In this document: positions 1 through 9,703 of the stretch, piece by piece
How the letters are laid out: every line of letters begins with the position of its first letter
Numbering within the stretch: position 1 is the first letter of the stretch
Assembly: GCA_023398955.1 (NCBI GenBank)
Contig: JAEWRL010000227.1
Location: 1-64,000 of the forward strand
Origin: Pseudomonadota bacterium
GTDB lineage: Bacteria > Myxococcota_A > Polyangia > Polyangiales > Polyangiaceae
Direction of reading: 5' to 3'
Length of the DNA: 64,000 nucleotides
The notes under the pieces: model-generated
Told to the model about the DNA's origin: nothing
Seen by the model: the letters and a program-made list of their open reading frames with translations, nothing else
The model's database searches: none
Translations under genes and position numbers: made by a program

Positions 1-146
1 GCCGTCACGTAGAACCGCCGCGTGTCCGGCTTGGAGTGCTTGCCTGCGCCCTCCGCCAGATTCAGCACCACCGATGTTGATGCCCGCGCGAGCTGGTCGG
101 CCAGATGCCCCCTCCCTCGCGGAAGACGGGTGGCGTGGCGGTTCAC
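1..146 (-). CDS. Partial four-helix-bundle (S23/IVP-type) protein, 3' end outside the window
   Basis: An open minus-strand frame runs off the left edge. It reads DQLARA, then SVVLNLAEGAGK, then a few residues later RFYV. This is the conserved core of the small four-helix-bundle proteins first found in 23S rRNA intervening sequences (S23/avd-like family, about 120 aa). The family has no settled function. I put the start at a GTG at 146, but the usual N-terminal helix that should precede DQLARA is poorly matched, so the start may be wrong or the gene 5'-damaged. It lies just downstream of the CPBP protease gene on the same strand. The family assignment rests on about 40 residues. Confidence 0.5.
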   Translation of the reverse strand, partial: MNRHATRLPRGRGHLADQLARASTSVVLNLAEGAGKHSKPDTRRFYVT

Positions 147-153
147 GCTCCGA

Positions 154-1089
154 CTACTGAACGCCAGCGCCCCGCGGCTTGGCGAGGGCCATCAAGCCAG
201 CTCCAATCACGATGGCGCTTCCAACGAGTAGCGCGGCGTGTTGCGACGGGGTTGCCGTCGTTGGTTCAACGCCGCCCGCGGCGCGCAGGGAAAGGAGAAC
301 GGCGCCGTTGAACACGCCATGGGCGACGATGCTTGGCACTACGGAGCCGGTGCGCAGCCGCGCCCAGCCGAAGGAAAGCCCTAGCAGGGCCGTGCCGACA
401 CCCTGCGCCACGTCGAGATGGTAGATCCCGAAAAGGATGCTTGGCCACAGCAGGGCTGCCAGGTTGCCGTAACGCAGGAGCGCCGAGGTGAGCAGACCGC
501 GGAACAGGAGCTCTTCGGCGAGGGCGGGGCCAATGGCGATTGCCGCGAGGGCTAGGGCGAACTCAAGGGGACTGCTGCGTACAGCGGCGGCCATGGCAAG
601 CTCGGCGCTCGCGGAGTTGCCCCCGGGTAGTTGAGCGGCCCAGCGGGAGGCGAGGTCCGCCAGCGGAGCTGTCCCGAGCGTCAGGGCGATGGCTCCGAAG
701 TAGTCTCTGCGGCGGACGCCGGGGGTCGGAATGACGGCGCTCACCGGACACCGTAGCCAGTGAAGGCCGAGCCACAATGCCGCCAGCCCTGCACCCGCGT
801 TGGCTGCGATCAGGGTCGTGATCCAGCCGGGGCTCTGCAGGATGGCGGGTTTGGCTGCGTCAGGCCCCGCTGGGGACGAGCCGCCTCCCGCGTGCCAGGT
901 GAGGGCAGCGAGCACCACGATGCTGCTGGTGATGAGCACCGTGATCATCGCCAGCAGGCAGACGCCGAGGGCTTGATACACGCTGGGTCGACCTACCATG
1001 CGGGGGTCGGAGCTTGGTGCGCTGGAGGTCACGGCGTAGCGTGTCGCCGCCGCGCCAGCGCGCACGTTTGGGTTGTCAGATCCTGCCAA
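154..1089 (-). CDS. CPBP-family intramembrane metalloprotease (CAAX/Abi type)
   Basis: A 311-aa integral membrane protein with several hydrophobic segments. Around residue 190 it has EELLFRG (motif 1, EExxxR), followed by FGIYHLD (motif 2, FxxxH) and a later IVAHGVFN (motif 3, HxxxN/B). These are the glutamate and histidine ligands and catalytic residues of the Rce1/CPBP glutamic-type membrane proteases. Bacterial members process or protect against peptides, or are of unknown role; the substrate cannot be told here. The N-terminal 30 residues are polar, and an internal Met (MVGRPSVYQ) directly before the first membrane segment is an alternative start. It is transcribed away from the lipoprotein gene at 1192. 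Confidence 0.85.
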   Translation of the reverse strand: MAGSDNPNVRAGAAATRYAVTSSAPSSDPRMVGRPSVYQALGVCLLAMITVLITSSIVVLAALTWHAGGGSSPAGPDAAKPAILQSPGWITTLIAANAGAGLAALWLGLHWLRCPVSAVIPTPGVRRRDYFGAIALTLGTAPLADLASRWAAQLPGGNSASAELAMAAAVRSSPLEFALALAAIAIGPALAEELLFRGLLTSALLRYGNLAALLWPSILFGIYHLDVAQGVGTALLGLSFGWARLRTGSVVPSIVAHGVFNGAVLLSLRAAGGVEPTTATPSQHAALLVGSAIVIGAGLMALAKPRGAGVQ

Positions 1090-1191
1090 GATCCCGCGAG
1101 ATAGGTCGTGGGGGGCTTCCTTTAGTGGTTGGTCGGCGGGTTGGCTTGCTGGGGATCCCTTCCACGGCCAGACATGGTAGTAGTCGGGTCA

Positions 1192-1962
1192 ATGACCCAG
1201 CGGGTGTGGCGATTCGTCCTTCAGCTCTCGATTGCGAGCTTCTGCTTCGCTTGCGAAGACAAGCCGCGTCCGAACGCCTTCGACCCTCCCCCCGGTGCCC
1301 CGAAGCCGCTGCCAGCACTTACCGAAGTGCCGAAGCCAGAGGGGCCGCCCCAGCTGGCCATCGACGACCTGAGTCCGAAGGTTGGGTTCTCGCGGCTGTT
1401 GCTGCGCGAAGGGCGGGATGCGGCTCAGGATAGGGCGAAGCTCACGCAGGAGCTGAAGCAGAACGCGAAATTCTTCGAAGGCAGAACGGTACCGCTCCTC
1501 GTCGATCGCAAAGCCAAGACCGATTGGGTGGCAGCGATGATCGATGAGCTCAGCGCCGTCGGAGTCGAGGCGGTCGAGATTGAGACCGAGACGCGTGAGG
1601 AGTTTCGGAAGAAACTGATCTTCACGCCGCAGCAGAAGGCGGCCAACGCGCCGCGCTGCAGCCTCGTCGCCATGGTGCTCGACGACCGGGCGACTGCCGT
1701 TTGGCGTCTCAGCGGTGGGGTTGCTGCCAGACGTTCCAAAGGCATGGCCGGTCCAGATCTATCGATGACCGGCATTACCATCGAGCGGATGGCCAAGGGC
1801 TGCAAGGAGTCGCCCTACTTCTTCGTCTCGGGGGATCCCGTCGTCGAATGGGGACTCGTGTACGATCTTGCGGCTTCGGTCCACGTCCTCGAAAAAGCTG
1901 ACTTCGAGAAGCACGTTTTGCTCGGCGAGACGCCCATTGCCGGACGTCCCGTCACGCTCTAA
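1192..1962 (+). CDS. Putative lipoprotein of unknown function
   Basis: A 256-aa protein starting MTQRVWRFVLQ, with a short hydrophobic segment ending in FCFACED, a loose lipobox, then a Pro-rich linker and a soluble domain of about 190 residues. The open frame extends 21 codons further upstream from a GTG, but the ATG at 1192 places the signal peptide at the N-terminus. The sequence VPLLVDRKAKTDWVAAMIDEL and the Cys before MVLDDRATAVWRLSGG resemble a periplasmic ExbD/TolR-type or biopolymer-transport-like fold. That resemblance is impressionistic and I do not assign a function. No strong ribosome-binding site is visible. It is followed by 124 bp before the sigma-factor gene. Confidence 0.65.
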   Translation: MTQRVWRFVLQLSIASFCFACEDKPRPNAFDPPPGAPKPLPALTEVPKPEGPPQLAIDDLSPKVGFSRLLLREGRDAAQDRAKLTQELKQNAKFFEGRTVPLLVDRKAKTDWVAAMIDELSAVGVEAVEIETETREEFRKKLIFTPQQKAANAPRCSLVAMVLDDRATAVWRLSGGVAARRSKGMAGPDLSMTGITIERMAKGCKESPYFFVSGDPVVEWGLVYDLAASVHVLEKADFEKHVLLGETPIAGRPVTL

Positions 1963-2086
1963 CCGAGACTATACAGGGCGTTGCCCTCCTCAGCTCGCGC
2001 GGTCGACCGTTCGGTGGTGGGCGACTTGACGGCGAGGGGGGCGCGCCACAATCTGTGCTCGCTCTTACGCCGTCGAAAGGCCTCCC

Positions 2087-3202
<1,116 letters not shown>

Positions 3203-3204
3203 GA

Positions 3205-4086
3205 GTGAGCCGGTCCGTGTCGTTGACCTCCTCCGAATCCGCGGTGACCCTCTTCGTCGTGGGGACGCCCATCGGCAACCTGGGCGACATCACCCTGCGC
3301 GCGGTCGACACCCTGCGACGCGTGGGTCTCGTGGCAGCCGAGGATACCCGGCGCAGCCGTGCCCTGCTCACCCACCTCGGTATCACGGGCAAGCCCCTGG
3401 TGAGCATCGAGAGCCATGCTTCCGACCGGCACGTCGAGCAGATCGTCGCGGCACTGCTGGATGGCACCGACGTGGCCCTCGTCACCGATGCTGGCATGCC
3501 GTGTATCAGCGATCCGGGAGCGCGCGTCGTACGGGGCGCCGTGGAGCGAGGGATTCGGGTTACCGTCGTGCCGGGACCCAGCTCGGTGAGCGCGGCGGCC
3601 GCCCTCTCCGGCCTCATCGAAGGGGCCTACCTCTTCATGGGTTTCCTCCCCCGGCGCGGAACGCGTCGCAGCGACGCCCTCGCGAAGATACAAGGGAGCG
3701 ACGAGCCCGTCATCCTCTTCGAGGCCCCGACGCGCTGCGAGCAGACGCTGACCGAGCTCGCTGACCTCATGCCGGACCGTCCCGTGTGTGTTACCCGCGA
3801 GCTCACCAAACTCCACGAAGAAGTGGTTCGCGGCAGTCTTGGCAGCTTGCCTCCCCGGGAATGGCGGGGGGAAATCTGCATTGTCCTGGGACCCGCCCTG
3901 CCTCGAGCGTCCGCGGATCCGAATCTCGACGAGCTAGATGCCCAGATCGAGGGCCTGCTCGCTGGCGGAGCCTCCACGCGCAGCGTCCTAGACGCCTTGG
4001 GGCGCGTCGCGGGGCTCTCCCGGCGCGACCTCTATGCGCGCGTCGAGGCGCTGCGGGCGCCCCAGAGGGCACAGGAACCCGACTGA
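3205..4086 (+). CDS. rsmI: 16S rRNA 2'-O-ribose C1402 methyltransferase RsmI
   Basis: A 293-aa SAM-dependent methyltransferase of the tetrapyrrole-methylase fold. It carries VVGTPIGNLGDITLRA near the N-terminus, AAEDTRRS, the SAM-loop motif VTDAGMPCISDPG, VPGPSS and GFLPRRG, all in the order found in RsmI. The enzyme methylates the ribose of C1402 in the ribosomal P site. Four in-frame starts lie close together (GTG 3205, GTG 3217, TTG 3223, GTG 3244). I give 3205 because it couples to the sigma-factor stop, but 3217 has better spacing from the GAGAG sequence and 3244 begins right at the conserved domain. The end of the gene is followed by a 128-bp gap with a hairpin before ffh. Confidence 0.9.
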   Translation: MSRSVSLTSSESAVTLFVVGTPIGNLGDITLRAVDTLRRVGLVAAEDTRRSRALLTHLGITGKPLVSIESHASDRHVEQIVAALLDGTDVALVTDAGMPCISDPGARVVRGAVERGIRVTVVPGPSSVSAAAALSGLIEGAYLFMGFLPRRGTRRSDALAKIQGSDEPVILFEAPTRCEQTLTELADLMPDRPVCVTRELTKLHEEVVRGSLGSLPPREWRGEICIVLGPALPRASADPNLDELDAQIEGLLAGGASTRSVLDALGRVAGLSRRDLYARVEALRAPQRAQEPD

Positions 4087-4171
4087 TGAGAGGGAGATCG
4101 CCCGGGGAGCGGGTGCTGTGTCCCAACCCCCGAGCCAGCTCCGTCGGCGGGCCATCTGAGTGCCTGCGCAT

Positions 4172-4187
4172 CGGGCCTTGGGGCCCG
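4172..4187 (+). terminator. GC-rich hairpin between rsmI and ffh
   Basis: CGGGCC, a TTGG tetraloop, then GGCCCG: six perfect G/C pairs placed 85 bp after the rsmI stop. No T-run follows, so it is either a weak or factor-assisted terminator or a leader hairpin of ffh. The function is inferred from position only. Confidence 0.3.
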
Positions 4188-4214
4188 CCCGAACAATTGT
4201 GCTAAGACCCCGCC

Positions 4215-5822
4215 GTGTTCGAAGCACTGACTCGCGGATTCAAGGAAGCTCAGAACCGCCTCGCGGGGCTGACGGAACTCACTGAAAAGAATCTTCAGCC
4301 GGCGCTGAAGGAGGTGCGGCTGTCGCTCCTCGAGGCGGACGTGGAGCTCGGCGTCGTGAAGCGGTTCTTGGCGCGCGTCGAGCAGAAGGCTCTCGGCCAG
4401 GCCGTGCAGACACGCGTCCGGCACGGCGGTGAGACGCATCGGGTCTCTGCTAGCGATCAGTTCGTGAAGATCTGCTTCGACGAGCTCGTCGGCATGATGA
4501 ACTTCGAGGGTGAGCCGGTGGCGATCGCCCCCACGGGAACGACCGGCGTGATGATGGTCGGGTTGCAGGGCTCCGGCAAGACGACGACGGCCGCCAAGCT
4601 CGCTCGCTGGTTCGAGCGCGAGGACAAAAAGCCGCTGCTCGTGGCGGCCGACATGCAACGCCCGGCGGCGGTGGAGCAGCTTCAGATCCTCGGCGAGCAG
4701 ATCAAGGTCCCCGTCTTCAATATTCCCGGGGCGACCCCCCTCGAGATCTGTCAGGCGGCAGGTCCGGAGGCCAAGCGCCTCGGCTGCAATGTCATCATCT
4801 ACGATACTGCAGGACGCCTCGCGGTCGATGAGCCGTTGATGGCCGAGCTCGGCGAGATCAAGGGCGCGGTGAAACCGGGGAATATCCTCCTCGTCATCGA
4901 CGCGATGATTGGGCAGGACGCCGTGCAGACGGCGCATGCTTTCAATGAGCGCCTCGGCATCAGCGGCGTCGTGCTCACGAAACTCGACGGCGACGCCAGG
5001 GGTGGCGCTGCCCTGAGTGTGCGGGAGGTCACGGGCGCGCCCGTCGTCTTCGTCGGCATGGGGGAAACGACGGACAAGCTCGAGCGCTTCCGTCCTGATG
5101 GCATGGCGAGCCGCGTGCTCGGCATGGGCGACATCGTCGGCCTGATGCAGGACTTCGAGGAAGTCATCGATCAGCGGAAGGCCGAGGAAGACGCCATGCG
5201 CATGTTGTCGGGGCAGTTTAGCCTCGACGACTTCCTCACGCAGATCAAGACGATCCAGCGCATGGGCTCCCTCAAGGACCTCGTCGACAAGGTGCCCGGG
5301 GTCGGACAGATGATCCCAGCCGGCGCGAACCTTGATGACAAGGAGCTCGTGCGCATCGAGTCGATGATCCACTCGATGACCCGCGCCGAGCGTGCCGACC
5401 CGCACGCCCTGGTGCGTGAGCCATCGCGAGTTCAGCGTGTCGCGCGCGGCTCTGGCAATACGCCCGAGGCCGTGAGCGAGCTCATTCAGAAGTTTCTCTT
5501 CATGCAGCAGATGATGGGTGGGCTCGCCCAGAATTCTGGTCTGCTCGGCAATCTGCCGGGGATGAAAGGCTTCAACATGGCGCGCCAGATGCGGCGAGCC
5601 ATGAAGGGTGGGGCCGCACCGGGGATGCCAGGTATGGGGATGCCAGGTATGGGGATGCCAGGCTTTGGCATGCCTGGGATGGGGATGCCAGGGATGATGG
5701 GCGCGCCGGGCGGGGCGCAGCCGCCTCCCATGAGGCAGCTCAGCAAGGCGGAGAGGAACGCCCGCAAGAACCAGCGCAAGCAGCAACGCACTGCCCGCAA
5801 GAAGAGCAAAGGAAAGAAGTGA
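4215..5822 (+). CDS. ffh: Signal recognition particle protein Ffh (SRP54)
   Basis: A 535-aa SRP GTPase that binds 4.5S RNA and signal sequences and docks with FtsY. The N domain is followed by the G domain: GLQGSGKTTTAAKLA (P-loop, about residue 117), DTAGRL and TKLDGDARGGAALS. The C-terminal M domain is Met-rich (MQQMMGGL) and is extended by an unusual run of GMPGMGMPG-type repeats (about 5620-5710), ending in a Lys/Arg-rich tail. It is about 80 residues longer than E. coli Ffh (453 aa), almost all of it in that repeat and tail. The start is GTG at 4215, directly on the NG-domain helix FEALTRGFKEAQ. The stop overlaps the GTG of the next gene (GTGA). Confidence 0.95.
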   Translation: MFEALTRGFKEAQNRLAGLTELTEKNLQPALKEVRLSLLEADVELGVVKRFLARVEQKALGQAVQTRVRHGGETHRVSASDQFVKICFDELVGMMNFEGEPVAIAPTGTTGVMMVGLQGSGKTTTAAKLARWFEREDKKPLLVAADMQRPAAVEQLQILGEQIKVPVFNIPGATPLEICQAAGPEAKRLGCNVIIYDTAGRLAVDEPLMAELGEIKGAVKPGNILLVIDAMIGQDAVQTAHAFNERLGISGVVLTKLDGDARGGAALSVREVTGAPVVFVGMGETTDKLERFRPDGMASRVLGMGDIVGLMQDFEEVIDQRKAEEDAMRMLSGQFSLDDFLTQIKTIQRMGSLKDLVDKVPGVGQMIPAGANLDDKELVRIESMIHSMTRAERADPHALVREPSRVQRVARGSGNTPEAVSELIQKFLFMQQMMGGLAQNSGLLGNLPGMKGFNMARQMRRAMKGGAAPGMPGMGMPGMGMPGFGMPGMGMPGMMGAPGGAQPPPMRQLSKAERNARKNQRKQQRTARKKSKGKK

Positions 5823-6682
5823 GCCCCCGGGCTGCGCGGTCCTTCTTGGCCGTGGTGGCCTCGGGAGTGGTGAGCTTCGGTTTGGGCGTCGCGGGTGGCT
5901 GCAAGCCGGAGGTCGATTCGCTTGCTGGTGACGAGCATGCCGGGCCAGACGGCAGCCCGCGACGCGGCCCGGCTCTCACGGAGTCGCCTCCCAGCAATGC
6001 CCTCCCCGAGTTGATGGTCCCGCGCCTGCGCGCGGAGGATGCCCTCGCCGTCGACGGGGTCATCGACGAGCCCGCGTGGCGCCGCGCCGCGAAGACCGGC
6101 GAGTTCGTCGACGCGCAGACGGGCATGCCCGCTCGAAGAGGGGTGGGCGGCAGCGCGCGCCTGCTGTGGGACGACGCGGCCTTGTACGTTGCCTTCACCG
6201 TCCGCGACGACGACGTCCGCGGCGGTTTCTCCACGGAGGCCGTCGATCCCCACCTGTGGACGCGCGATACTGTCGAGCTGATGATAGACCCCGACGGGGA
6301 CGGTGATGGCCTGGACTACCACGAGATCCAAGTCAATCCGCAGAACCTCGTCTTCGACTCGCGCTTCGACTCCTACAACCAACCCCGCGGTGGCCCAGAT
6401 GGCCCTTTTGGCCATGAGGAGTGGTCGTCTCGCGTGACGAGTGCCGTCACCATCGACGGTTCCCTGGACGACGCGCTCCCCGACCGTGGCTACCAGGTAG
6501 AGATGCGCTTGCCGTGGAGCTCTCTCAGCGGCGCGAAGCGAGCGCCGCCCGAGCCCGGCGACACCTGGAGGCTAAACCTCTACGCCATGCAGGACAACGG
6601 CGGGGTGAGCTGGTCGCCCATCCTGGGTCAAGGCAACTTCCATCGCGCTTCCCGCTTTGGGCGCGTTCACTGGTCCGACTGA
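5819..6682 (+). CDS. CBM9-like domain lipoprotein
   Basis: A 287-aa protein whose N-terminus has a hydrophobic stretch ending in GVAGGC, a lipobox. Residues from about 65 onward read like the family-9 carbohydrate-binding/DOMON-type beta-sandwich seen in many bacterial exported proteins: AVDGVIDEPAWRRA, ARLLWDDAALYVAFTVRD, VELMIDPDGDG and YQVEMRLPWSSL. Such domains occur in xylanases and as lone lipoproteins of unknown ligand. It is translationally coupled to ffh through a 4-bp overlap, which is an odd partner and may reflect only compact packing. The ligand is not predictable. Confidence 0.75.
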   Translation: MSPRAARSFLAVVASGVVSFGLGVAGGCKPEVDSLAGDEHAGPDGSPRRGPALTESPPSNALPELMVPRLRAEDALAVDGVIDEPAWRRAAKTGEFVDAQTGMPARRGVGGSARLLWDDAALYVAFTVRDDDVRGGFSTEAVDPHLWTRDTVELMIDPDGDGDGLDYHEIQVNPQNLVFDSRFDSYNQPRGGPDGPFGHEEWSSRVTSAVTIDGSLDDALPDRGYQVEMRLPWSSLSGAKRAPPEPGDTWRLNLYAMQDNGGVSWSPILGQGNFHRASRFGRVHWSD

Positions 6683-6692
6683 GGTGGTGGGT

Positions 6693-7115
6693 TCACCTCC
6701 TGGGCTCGCCGCGCCGCCACGCCTGCTCCAGCGCAGCGCAGCGCAGCATGTCGCTCTGGCCGCGCGAGAGAAGCTGTTCGGCGTGGACCAGCAACGCAGC
6801 GCTGCGTTTGGCCGATTCTTTGTCGCCCGCCTTCGACTCCAGGGCGTGTCGAGCTGCCCGCGTGCTGTCGAGAGCTGCGGCGTGCGATTCGTAGCCACGC
6901 AGGCACACGTCTTTCAGGAGGCAGCTCTCGGGCTCGTCACAGGGAGTGTGCCGCAACCGCTCGAGCCAGGGACGTTTCTCTGAGTTTGCGCCCGCACGCA
7001 GGGCCGCGACGGCCTGCACGAGCTGCGTGTCTCGTTCGGAGGGAAGCTCGCGACGGTCGCACGCGGGCGCCAGGGTAGCGACGTACACCGCCAGCAACCG
7101 CATGAGGTGCCTCAA
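6693..7115 (-). CDS. Small Cys-containing putative lipoprotein
   Basis: A 140-aa protein with the signal peptide MRHLMRLLAVYVATLAPAC; APAC is the likely lipobox. The mature part is short, helical and charged, with four further Cys residues (HTPCDEPESCLLKDVC and one near the C-terminus) that could form disulfides in the periplasm. No domain recognised. Its start overlaps the stop of the zinc-ribbon membrane protein gene by 4 bp (ATGA), so the two are co-translated. It converges with the CBM9-like gene, leaving 10 bp between stops. Confidence 0.65.
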   Translation of the reverse strand: MRHLMRLLAVYVATLAPACDRRELPSERDTQLVQAVAALRAGANSEKRPWLERLRHTPCDEPESCLLKDVCLRGYESHAAALDSTRAARHALESKAGDKESAKRSAALLVHAEQLLSRGQSDMLRCAALEQAWRRGEPRR

Positions 7116-7642
7116 CCGATCGCCTTTGGAAGCGACGGCCCGCCCATTTGGACGCGCTCACCCGCACGGGCACCGATCAGGCTGAAGAGCACCCCCACCG
7201 CTGCAAGGAGGAGATAGGTCCACACGGGCATCGTCTTGACTGTCTCGCTCTGGATCAGAAACCACACGGTGGGACCGGCAACCAGGAAGGCGGCGACCGC
7301 CGGCTCGCTGTAGGTGCGCATAGGGGCGATGAGACCGACGAGGAACCCTGCCGCGAACCACACCGGGATGGAAACCAACATGCCCGCCGAGCCCTCGAAG
7401 TCGAGCACCGGGAGCACCAGGGGAAGACCAACCACGACCGCTCCCGTCAGCACGGCCGTGATCCCCACGGCGACGAGGAACCAGGCGACGCTAAAGGTTC
7501 GGCGCTTGGGTGCGCCTCCGGACCCTCCCAGGGAGCGGAGCTCGGCCTGGACCTGGGCGCCGCACGACGCACAGCGATCCCCGGCCAGCGGAGCCTGGTT
7601 CTTGAACCCGCACGAGGGGCAAATGACGGTGCCTGGTGCCAT
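7112..7642 (-). CDS. Zinc-ribbon membrane protein
   Basis: A 176-aa protein. The N-terminal 30 residues form a zinc ribbon (CPSCGFKN, then CASCGAQ), followed by a linker and four hydrophobic segments (for example WFLVAVGITAVLTGAVVVGLPLVL split over positions 50-75, and WTYLLLAAVGVLFSLIGA near the end). Proteins with a cytoplasmic zinc ribbon fused to a membrane domain are common in myxobacteria and are mostly uncharacterised. It forms a two-gene unit with the downstream lipoprotein. No function is assigned. Confidence 0.7.
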   Translation of the reverse strand: MAPGTVICPSCGFKNQAPLAGDRCASCGAQVQAELRSLGGSGGAPKRRTFSVAWFLVAVGITAVLTGAVVVGLPLVLPVLDFEGSAGMLVSIPVWFAAGFLVGLIAPMRTYSEPAVAAFLVAGPTVWFLIQSETVKTMPVWTYLLLAAVGVLFSLIGARAGERVQMGGPSLPKAIG

Positions 7643-7876
7643 GGGCTTTTCTCAGTCTATTACCGTACCGCAGCGAGTCGGAGCCTGGAACAGTGTGACC
7701 CGTGTGCCCTTTCCGCCCGCGACGGCGAAGCGCGGTTTCCTTCTGGCACCATTCACTATCTTATGCGCCGGCCAGCCTGTTGACGCGTCGGCAGCCCAGG
7801 AGCAAGGAATGCCGCGTCGTCGGCTCGCTCGGGAACCCTCGGCGCAGTCGATTGTCCTTCCCCTCGCTCACCACCC

Positions 7877-8545
7877 ATGAAAACGGACAAGAGACCCCTC
7901 GACGACTTGGCGGGAGCCGCGGATCCGGAGCTCGATGCGCTACCACCGCCGCGGCGGCCCTGGCGCCGACTGACACTCTTGTTGATGACGGTCACCGCCG
8001 TCGCTTCGTCGGCCATGGTCTGGAAGCTCTGGGGGGAAGCGGTCTACCCCCTCAAGGCAGCGAAGCCCGTGGACATCCAGCGCTTGGACGATATTGCCCT
8101 GGGGCCGGAGCTGTCGAACGAGTGGGTTCGCGCGGAAGCGGCCCTGGATACTGCGAAGGCCGTCAGCTACAGCCGCCCCCTCGAGAAGGACGAGTACCGC
8201 CTGCTGCCCGTTGAAGGGCGCGCGGACCTCTGGATCGAGCTACGGATCCCCGAGCCGTACACCACGACGTCAGCCCACTTCATACCCCCGGCTACGTTCG
8301 TGGGCCGCTTGGTCCCCATGGCCGACGCGGGCCTGCGCTACGCGGGCCTGCAAGACGACGTCGATGCAGTCAGCGGGCTCACAGGACCTCGGAATGGCGC
8401 TTGGGTGCTCATCGACGGCGAGACTCCGGGGGCGCTGCGCTGGGCGACGGGCCTGGCTCTTGTCTTCGTTGGCTTTGCTGCCTTCAATCTGTGGGGGCTC
8501 ACGCGCTTGTTGGTGCCGATGAAGGCCGAGTCCCGCGCGCCGTGA
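7877..8545 (+). CDS. Two-pass membrane protein of unknown function
   Basis: A 222-aa protein with a charged cytoplasmic N-terminus, one membrane segment near residues 35-55 (LTLLLMTVTAVASSAMVW), a periplasmic region of about 110 residues with several aromatic/proline motifs (YRLLPVEGRADLWIELRIPE), and a second membrane segment near the C-terminus (WATGLALVFVGFAAFNLWGL). I do not recognise the family. It sits alone, 105 bp ahead of purM, with 234 bp of non-coding sequence upstream. Confidence 0.65.
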   Translation: MKTDKRPLDDLAGAADPELDALPPPRRPWRRLTLLLMTVTAVASSAMVWKLWGEAVYPLKAAKPVDIQRLDDIALGPELSNEWVRAEAALDTAKAVSYSRPLEKDEYRLLPVEGRADLWIELRIPEPYTTTSAHFIPPATFVGRLVPMADAGLRYAGLQDDVDAVSGLTGPRNGAWVLIDGETPGALRWATGLALVFVGFAAFNLWGLTRLLVPMKAESRAP

Positions 8546-8649
8546 GAACGCTCGCGCTCGCGGATCGGCCTGTGGGCTCGAAGGGGTATGGGCGCTATCT
8601 GGCGGCGGGCGCTGTACGTCCCGCGACGCGATGGTATTGAGTGGGCGCT

Positions 8650-9699
8650 ATGCCCGTAACTTACCGGGAGGCCGGTGTCGATATCGACGCAGCCGATGAC
8701 CTCGTCGAACGCATTAAACCACTCGCGCGTGCTACGCGCACCGCCCACGTTTTAGAGGACGTCGGTGGTTTTGCAGGGCTCTGCGCCCTACCGTCGGGCA
8801 TCATCGACCCCGTGCTCGTGAGCGGCACGGACGGCGTCGGCACGAAGCTCAAGGTCGCCTTCGAGACGGGGGTACATGACACGATAGGTCAGGACCTAGT
8901 CGCCATGTGCGTCAACGACGTGGTGACGACCGGAGCGGCGCCGCTCTTCTTTCTCGATTACTTCGCATGCGGGAAGCTCGACGTACGTACCGGCGAGAGC
9001 ATCGTCCGCGGCATCGCGCAGGCTTGCTCCTTGGCTGGTTGCGCTCTCCTCGGTGGAGAGACGGCCGAGCTCCCTGGCATGTATCCCGACGGCGAGTACG
9101 ACCTGGCTGGGTTTGCAGTCGGAGTCGTCGCGCGGTCGTCGCTGCTCGGGAAGGAGCGCGTGCGCCCGGGGGATGCGGTTCTCGCAGTGGCGTCGAGCGG
9201 GCTTCACTCGAACGGATACAGCTTGGCACGTCGAGTGTTGCTGAACGAAATGAAGCTGCCGTTGGAGCGGCACCTGCCGGAGCTTGGTTCCACGGTTGGT
9301 GAGGCGCTCCTGACCCCGACGCGCATCTACGCGCGCGCCGTGGCCGCCCTCCGGGCTGCTTGTGGTGAGGGGCTCCACTCCCTCTGCCACGTGACGGGAG
9401 GCGGGCTCCCCGGCAACCTTCCGCGTGTGCTGCCGGACGGCGTCGTCGCGGCGGTCCGCTTCGACCACCCGCGCCCCGCCGTCTTTGACATCATCGAGCG
9501 CGGCGGGCCTGTGGATACGGCGGAGATGTTGCGGACCTTCAATCTCGGGGTGGGCCTGGTCGTCGTCGTCGACGCTGCTGCGGTCGACTCGGCCTTGCAA
9601 GCTCTCAGCGATGCGGGCGAGACGGCATGGCCCATGGGCGAGATCCGTGCGACGGATGCCGAGGCGCCCGCTCGCGTCGAGCTTCTCGAGAAGGGCTGA
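8650..9699 (+). CDS. purM: Phosphoribosylformylglycinamidine cyclo-ligase (AIR synthetase)
   Basis: A 349-aa enzyme of de novo purine synthesis that makes aminoimidazole ribotide from FGAM with ATP. Family signatures are all present: SGTDGVGTKLKVAF, GQDLVAMCVNDV, FFLDYFACGKL, ALLGGETAELPGMY, SSGLHSNGYSLAR and HVTGGGLPGNLPRVLP. The ATG at 8650 gives the usual length; a GTG three codons upstream is possible. purN follows after 4 bp, forming purM-purN, and the unit continues into an FAD oxidoreductase and rsmD. Confidence 0.95.
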   Translation: MPVTYREAGVDIDAADDLVERIKPLARATRTAHVLEDVGGFAGLCALPSGIIDPVLVSGTDGVGTKLKVAFETGVHDTIGQDLVAMCVNDVVTTGAAPLFFLDYFACGKLDVRTGESIVRGIAQACSLAGCALLGGETAELPGMYPDGEYDLAGFAVGVVARSSLLGKERVRPGDAVLAVASSGLHSNGYSLARRVLLNEMKLPLERHLPELGSTVGEALLTPTRIYARAVAALRAACGEGLHSLCHVTGGGLPGNLPRVLPDGVVAAVRFDHPRPAVFDIIERGGPVDTAEMLRTFNLGVGLVVVVDAAAVDSALQALSDAGETAWPMGEIRATDAEAPARVELLEKG

Positions 9700-9703
9700 G
9701 CGC

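Noticed and set aside
4032..5786. 584-codon frame antisense to ffh with His/Pro/Trp repeats
   Set aside because: It is the mirror of the Met/Gly/Pro repeat and of the conserved GTPase; ffh is certain on the plus strand.
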